From: an uncultured Bacilli bacterium
GTDB lineage: Bacteria; Bacillota_I; Bacilli_A; RF39; UBA660
Length of the DNA stretch: 15,192 bases
Direction of reading: 5' to 3'
NCBI GenBank assembly: GCA_947623975.1
Contig: CANQHY010000023.1
Location: 1-15,192, forward strand
Shown here: positions 13,529 to 15,192 of the stretch, one piece after another
How the letters are laid out: each line of letters begins with the position of its first letter
Position numbering within the stretch: the stretch's first letter is position 1
Program-made: the position numbers and the translations under genes
The notes under the pieces: generated by a model
Databases searched by the model: none
What the model was told of the DNA's origin: nothing
The model's input: the letters and a program-made list of their open reading frames with translations, nothing else

Positions 13529-13834
13529 CTAATCAATCTTTTCGTTAGATTTCTTAGCTACTCTAACTTTTTTACCGTTTTCTATAGTATGTCCGATTCT
13601 AGTTCTCTTTTTAGTCTTTGGATCTACTAGCATAACATTTGAGACATGGATTGGTGCTTCTGTTTCAAGTATTCCACCTGTTTCTTGTCCATTTCCTTTC
13701 TTATGTTTTTTTACTATATTGCATCCTTCAACTATAACTCTATTTTCAGCTCTTAAGGTCTTTGTTATTTTACCTTCTTTACCTTTACTAGATCCAGCAA
13801 TTACTACGACTTTATCTCCAACTTTTAAGTTCAT
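13529..13834 (-). CDS. rplX: 50S ribosomal protein L24 (uL24)
   Basis: Assembly-initiating 23S rRNA-binding protein located near the peptide exit. The 101-residue product has an N-terminal KOW motif (GDKVVVIAGSSKGKEGKI, about 6-23), VEGCNIVKKHKK (about 35-46) and a following beta domain with PIHVSNVMLVDP (about 61-72). Length is usual for Bacillota. TAGGAGGG precedes the ATG, and the gene follows rplN by nine bases. Confidence 0.97.
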   Translation of the reverse strand: MNLKVGDKVVVIAGSSKGKEGKITKTLRAENRVIVEGCNIVKKHKKGNGQETGGILETEAPIHVSNVMLVDPKTKKRTRIGHTIENGKKVRVAKKSNEKID

Positions 13835-13843
13835 AATACCCTC

Positions 13844-14212
13844 CTATAGTACTTCCTTAGCTAGTGATACTATTTTCATGAAATTCTTATCACGAAGCTC
13901 TCTAGCTACAGGGCCAAAAATACGAGTTCCCACTGGACTATTATCATCCTTAATAAGAACGCAAGCGTTGTCATCAAATTTGATATAAGAACCATCATCT
14001 CTTCTTAAACCAAATGTTGTTCTAACAACAACTGCTTTAACAACTTTTCCTTTTTTAACAGTTCCATTAGGTGTGGCATTTTTAATTGTACCAACAACTA
14101 TGTCACCGATATTTCCAGTTTTAACTTTGCTTCCACCAAGTACTCTTATTACTAATAATTCTCTAGCACCTGAATTGTCAGCAACCTTCAAACGACTTTC
14201 TTGTTGAATCAT
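13844..14212 (-). CDS. rplN: 50S ribosomal protein L14 (uL14)
   Basis: Subunit-interface protein of the large subunit that contacts 16S rRNA helix 14 and L19. The 122-residue product has MIQQESRLKVADNSGARELL at the start, GDIVVGTIKNATPNGTVKKG in the first third and the C-terminal GPVARELRDKNFMKIVSLAKEVL. It is the standard length. The ribosome binding site is AAGGAGGA eight bases before the ATG. Confidence 0.97.
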   Translation of the reverse strand: MIQQESRLKVADNSGARELLVIRVLGGSKVKTGNIGDIVVGTIKNATPNGTVKKGKVVKAVVVRTTFGLRRDDGSYIKFDDNACVLIKDDNSPVGTRIFGPVARELRDKNFMKIVSLAKEVL

Positions 14213-14236
14213 AATTAATCCTCCTTCACCTAAGAG

Positions 14237-14494
14237 TTATAAAATAACTGCTTCCTTTACTATTTCTTTTAAGTAGAATCTTTTAGTTTTAGATAATGGT
14301 CTTGTTTCAACTATTCTAACTACGTCTCCTACTTTTGCCTTATTTTCTTCATCATGAACTGCATATTTCTTTGAAGACTTAACTCTTTTACCATACAATG
14401 GATGTTTCTTATAAGTCTCAACTAATACAGTTATTGTTTTATTGTTTACAGAACTTACTACTTTTCCAACTAATTCTCTATTTGTCTTTTCCAT
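14237..14494 (-). CDS. rpsQ: 30S ribosomal protein S17 (uS17)
   Basis: Early 16S rRNA-binding protein with an OB fold. The 85-residue product has RELVGKVVSSVNNKTITVLVE (about 5-25), the HPLYGKRVKSSKKYAVHDE loop (about 30-48) and VRIVETRPLSKTKRFYLKEIV (about 58-78). The frame is open from a GTG at 14500, but that codon touches the AGGAGGGG ribosome binding site; the ATG at 14494 has correct spacing of seven bases and gives the usual N-terminus. The stop codon of rpmC (14506) is inside the same binding site. Confidence 0.96.
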   Translation of the reverse strand: MEKTNRELVGKVVSSVNNKTITVLVETYKKHPLYGKRVKSSKKYAVHDEENKAKVGDVVRIVETRPLSKTKRFYLKEIVKEAVIL

Positions 14495-14505
14495 ATGCAC
14501 CCCTC

Positions 14506-14706
14506 CTATTTACCAGATTCTAGTTCTCTTTCACGAAGTACTGTTTTAAGTCTTGCAACAAGATGTCTTAATTCTCTGATTCTTGAAGGTTTTTCTAAAT
14601 TACCTGTTGCTTGTTGGAAACGCAAGTTAAATAATTCTTCTTTAGTCTCTTTTATCTTAGTTAAAATTTCTTCAGTGGTTAGATTTCTAATTTCATTAAC
14701 CTTCAT
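14506..14706 (-). CDS. rpmC: 50S ribosomal protein L29 (uL29)
   Basis: Small helical-hairpin protein at the peptide exit, part of the docking site for trigger factor and SRP. The 66-residue product is MKVNEIRNLTTEEIL at the start, then ELFNLRFQQATGNLEKPSRI (about 24-43) and RHLVARLKTVLRERE. Its ATG overlaps the end of rplP by 11 bases, with a GGTGGTGA element upstream inside rplP, which suggests coupled translation. Confidence 0.97.
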   Translation of the reverse strand: MKVNEIRNLTTEEILTKIKETKEELFNLRFQQATGNLEKPSRIRELRHLVARLKTVLRERELESGK

Positions 14707-15127
14707 TTATATCACCACCATTTTCTTTACTAACAAACTTTGTTTTTATTGGTAGCTTATGTGATGCAAGACGCAAAGCTTCTCTTGCAACATCTTCTGT
14801 TACTTCTGATATCTCGAACATAATTTTACCAGCTTTAACAACTGCTACCCAAGCTTCAACATTACCTTTACCTTTTCCTTGACGAGTACCTAGAGGTTTC
14901 TTAGTTAAAGGCATATGTGGGAAAATGTTAATAAAAACTTTTCCTCCACGTTTCATATAACGAGTCATAGCAACACGAGCTGCTTCGATTTGATTTGATG
15001 TTATCCAAGCACCTTCAACTGCCATTAGACCATAATCTCCGTTGTGTAACTCAGTATTACCTTTAGCATGTCCTTCATAAGGTAATCTATGTACACGACG
15101 ATATTTAGTTCTTGATGGTATTAACAT
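14696..15127 (-). CDS. rplP: 50S ribosomal protein L16 (uL16)
   Basis: Large-subunit protein that contacts A-site tRNA and is required late in assembly. The 143-residue product has MLIPSRTKYRRVHR at the start, the EGAWITSNQIEAARVAMTRY block (about 38-57), GGKVFINIFPHMPLTKKPLGTRQGKGKG (about 61-88) and a C-terminal half with LRLASHKLPIKTKFV. Length is standard. AAGGAGGT lies eight bases before the ATG, inside the coding sequence of rpsC, whose last 23 bases overlap this gene. Confidence 0.97.
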   Translation of the reverse strand: MLIPSRTKYRRVHRLPYEGHAKGNTELHNGDYGLMAVEGAWITSNQIEAARVAMTRYMKRGGKVFINIFPHMPLTKKPLGTRQGKGKGNVEAWVAVVKAGKIMFEISEVTEDVAREALRLASHKLPIKTKFVSKENGGDINEG

Positions 15128-15192
15128 AATTAATTACCTCCTTAGCCTTTTTGTCCTCAAGGATTTCTCCTTTGTAAATCCATACTTTTACG
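15105..15192 (-). CDS. rpsC: 30S ribosomal protein S3 (uS3), C-terminal end only
   Basis: The upstream frame holds the last 28 codons of rpsC before the window ends. It begins VKVWIYKGEIL, the highly conserved end of the S3 C-terminal domain (Bacillota proteins read VKVWIYKGEVLP), followed by a charged tail EDKKAKEVINYVNTIKN and a TAA at 15105-15107. S3 lies at the mRNA entry of the 30S subunit. The tail runs 23 bases into rplP and covers its ribosome binding site. The order rpsC-rplP-rpmC is universal in the S10 cluster. The 5' part is beyond the window edge. Confidence 0.93.
   Translation of the reverse strand, partial: VKVWIYKGEILEDKKAKEVINYVNTIKN

Overview
The window is a low-GC (roughly one third G+C by eye) bacterial chromosome segment in which every supported gene lies on the minus strand, so transcription runs from the high coordinates to the low ones. 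It carries the end of the S10-spc-alpha ribosomal protein supercluster, followed by the region that in Bacillota normally holds ecfA1-ecfA2-ecfT-truA. Gene order, a zinc-type S14, a four-cysteine adenylate kinase, strong AGGAGG-type ribosome binding sites and A/T-rich codons point to a Bacillota/Mycoplasmatota-like organism. Several things fit a reduced, Mollicutes-related or gut 'RF39-like' lineage better than a Bacillus: the AT content, the missing L30 gene and the eroded ECF genes. That placement is inference. TGA is used as a stop (secY and map end in it) and Trp is TGG, so the genetic code is the standard bacterial one, not the Mycoplasma code.

Layout in transcription order. From 15192 down to 5286: rpsC (3' end only), rplP, rpmC, rpsQ, rplN, rplX, rplE, rpsN, rpsH, rplF, rplR, rpsE, rplO, secY, adk, map, infA, rpmJ, rpsM, rpsK, rpoA, rplQ. 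The genes are packed with short gaps or overlaps, no internal terminator was seen, and the array ends at a clear hairpin/T-tract terminator just after rplQ (5257-5283). It encodes large- and small-subunit ribosomal proteins, the translocon channel, two housekeeping enzymes, IF-1 and the RNA polymerase alpha subunit. rpmD (L30), usually between rpsE and rplO, is absent: those two genes overlap by one base.

From 5250 to 2950 two separately transcribed genes sit where ecfA1 would normally follow rplQ. One encodes a membrane-anchored, acidic, probably extracellular 468-residue protein of unknown function; the other a short-chain dehydrogenase/reductase. The first has a promoter and a terminator; the second has a promoter and a weak terminator candidate.

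From 2945 to 83 lies a second operon: an ecfA1-like, an ecfA2-like and an ecfT-like gene, then truA and a good terminator. By position and by residual homology the first three are the energizing module of an ECF vitamin transporter, but their motifs are badly eroded. The A2-like protein has no P-loop, both ATPases lack the catalytic Glu, switch His, Q-loop Gln and LSGGQ, and the T-like protein is short and lacks Ala-Arg-Gly motifs. The reading frames are nonetheless open, overlapping and linked to truA. This is the most interesting signal in the window.
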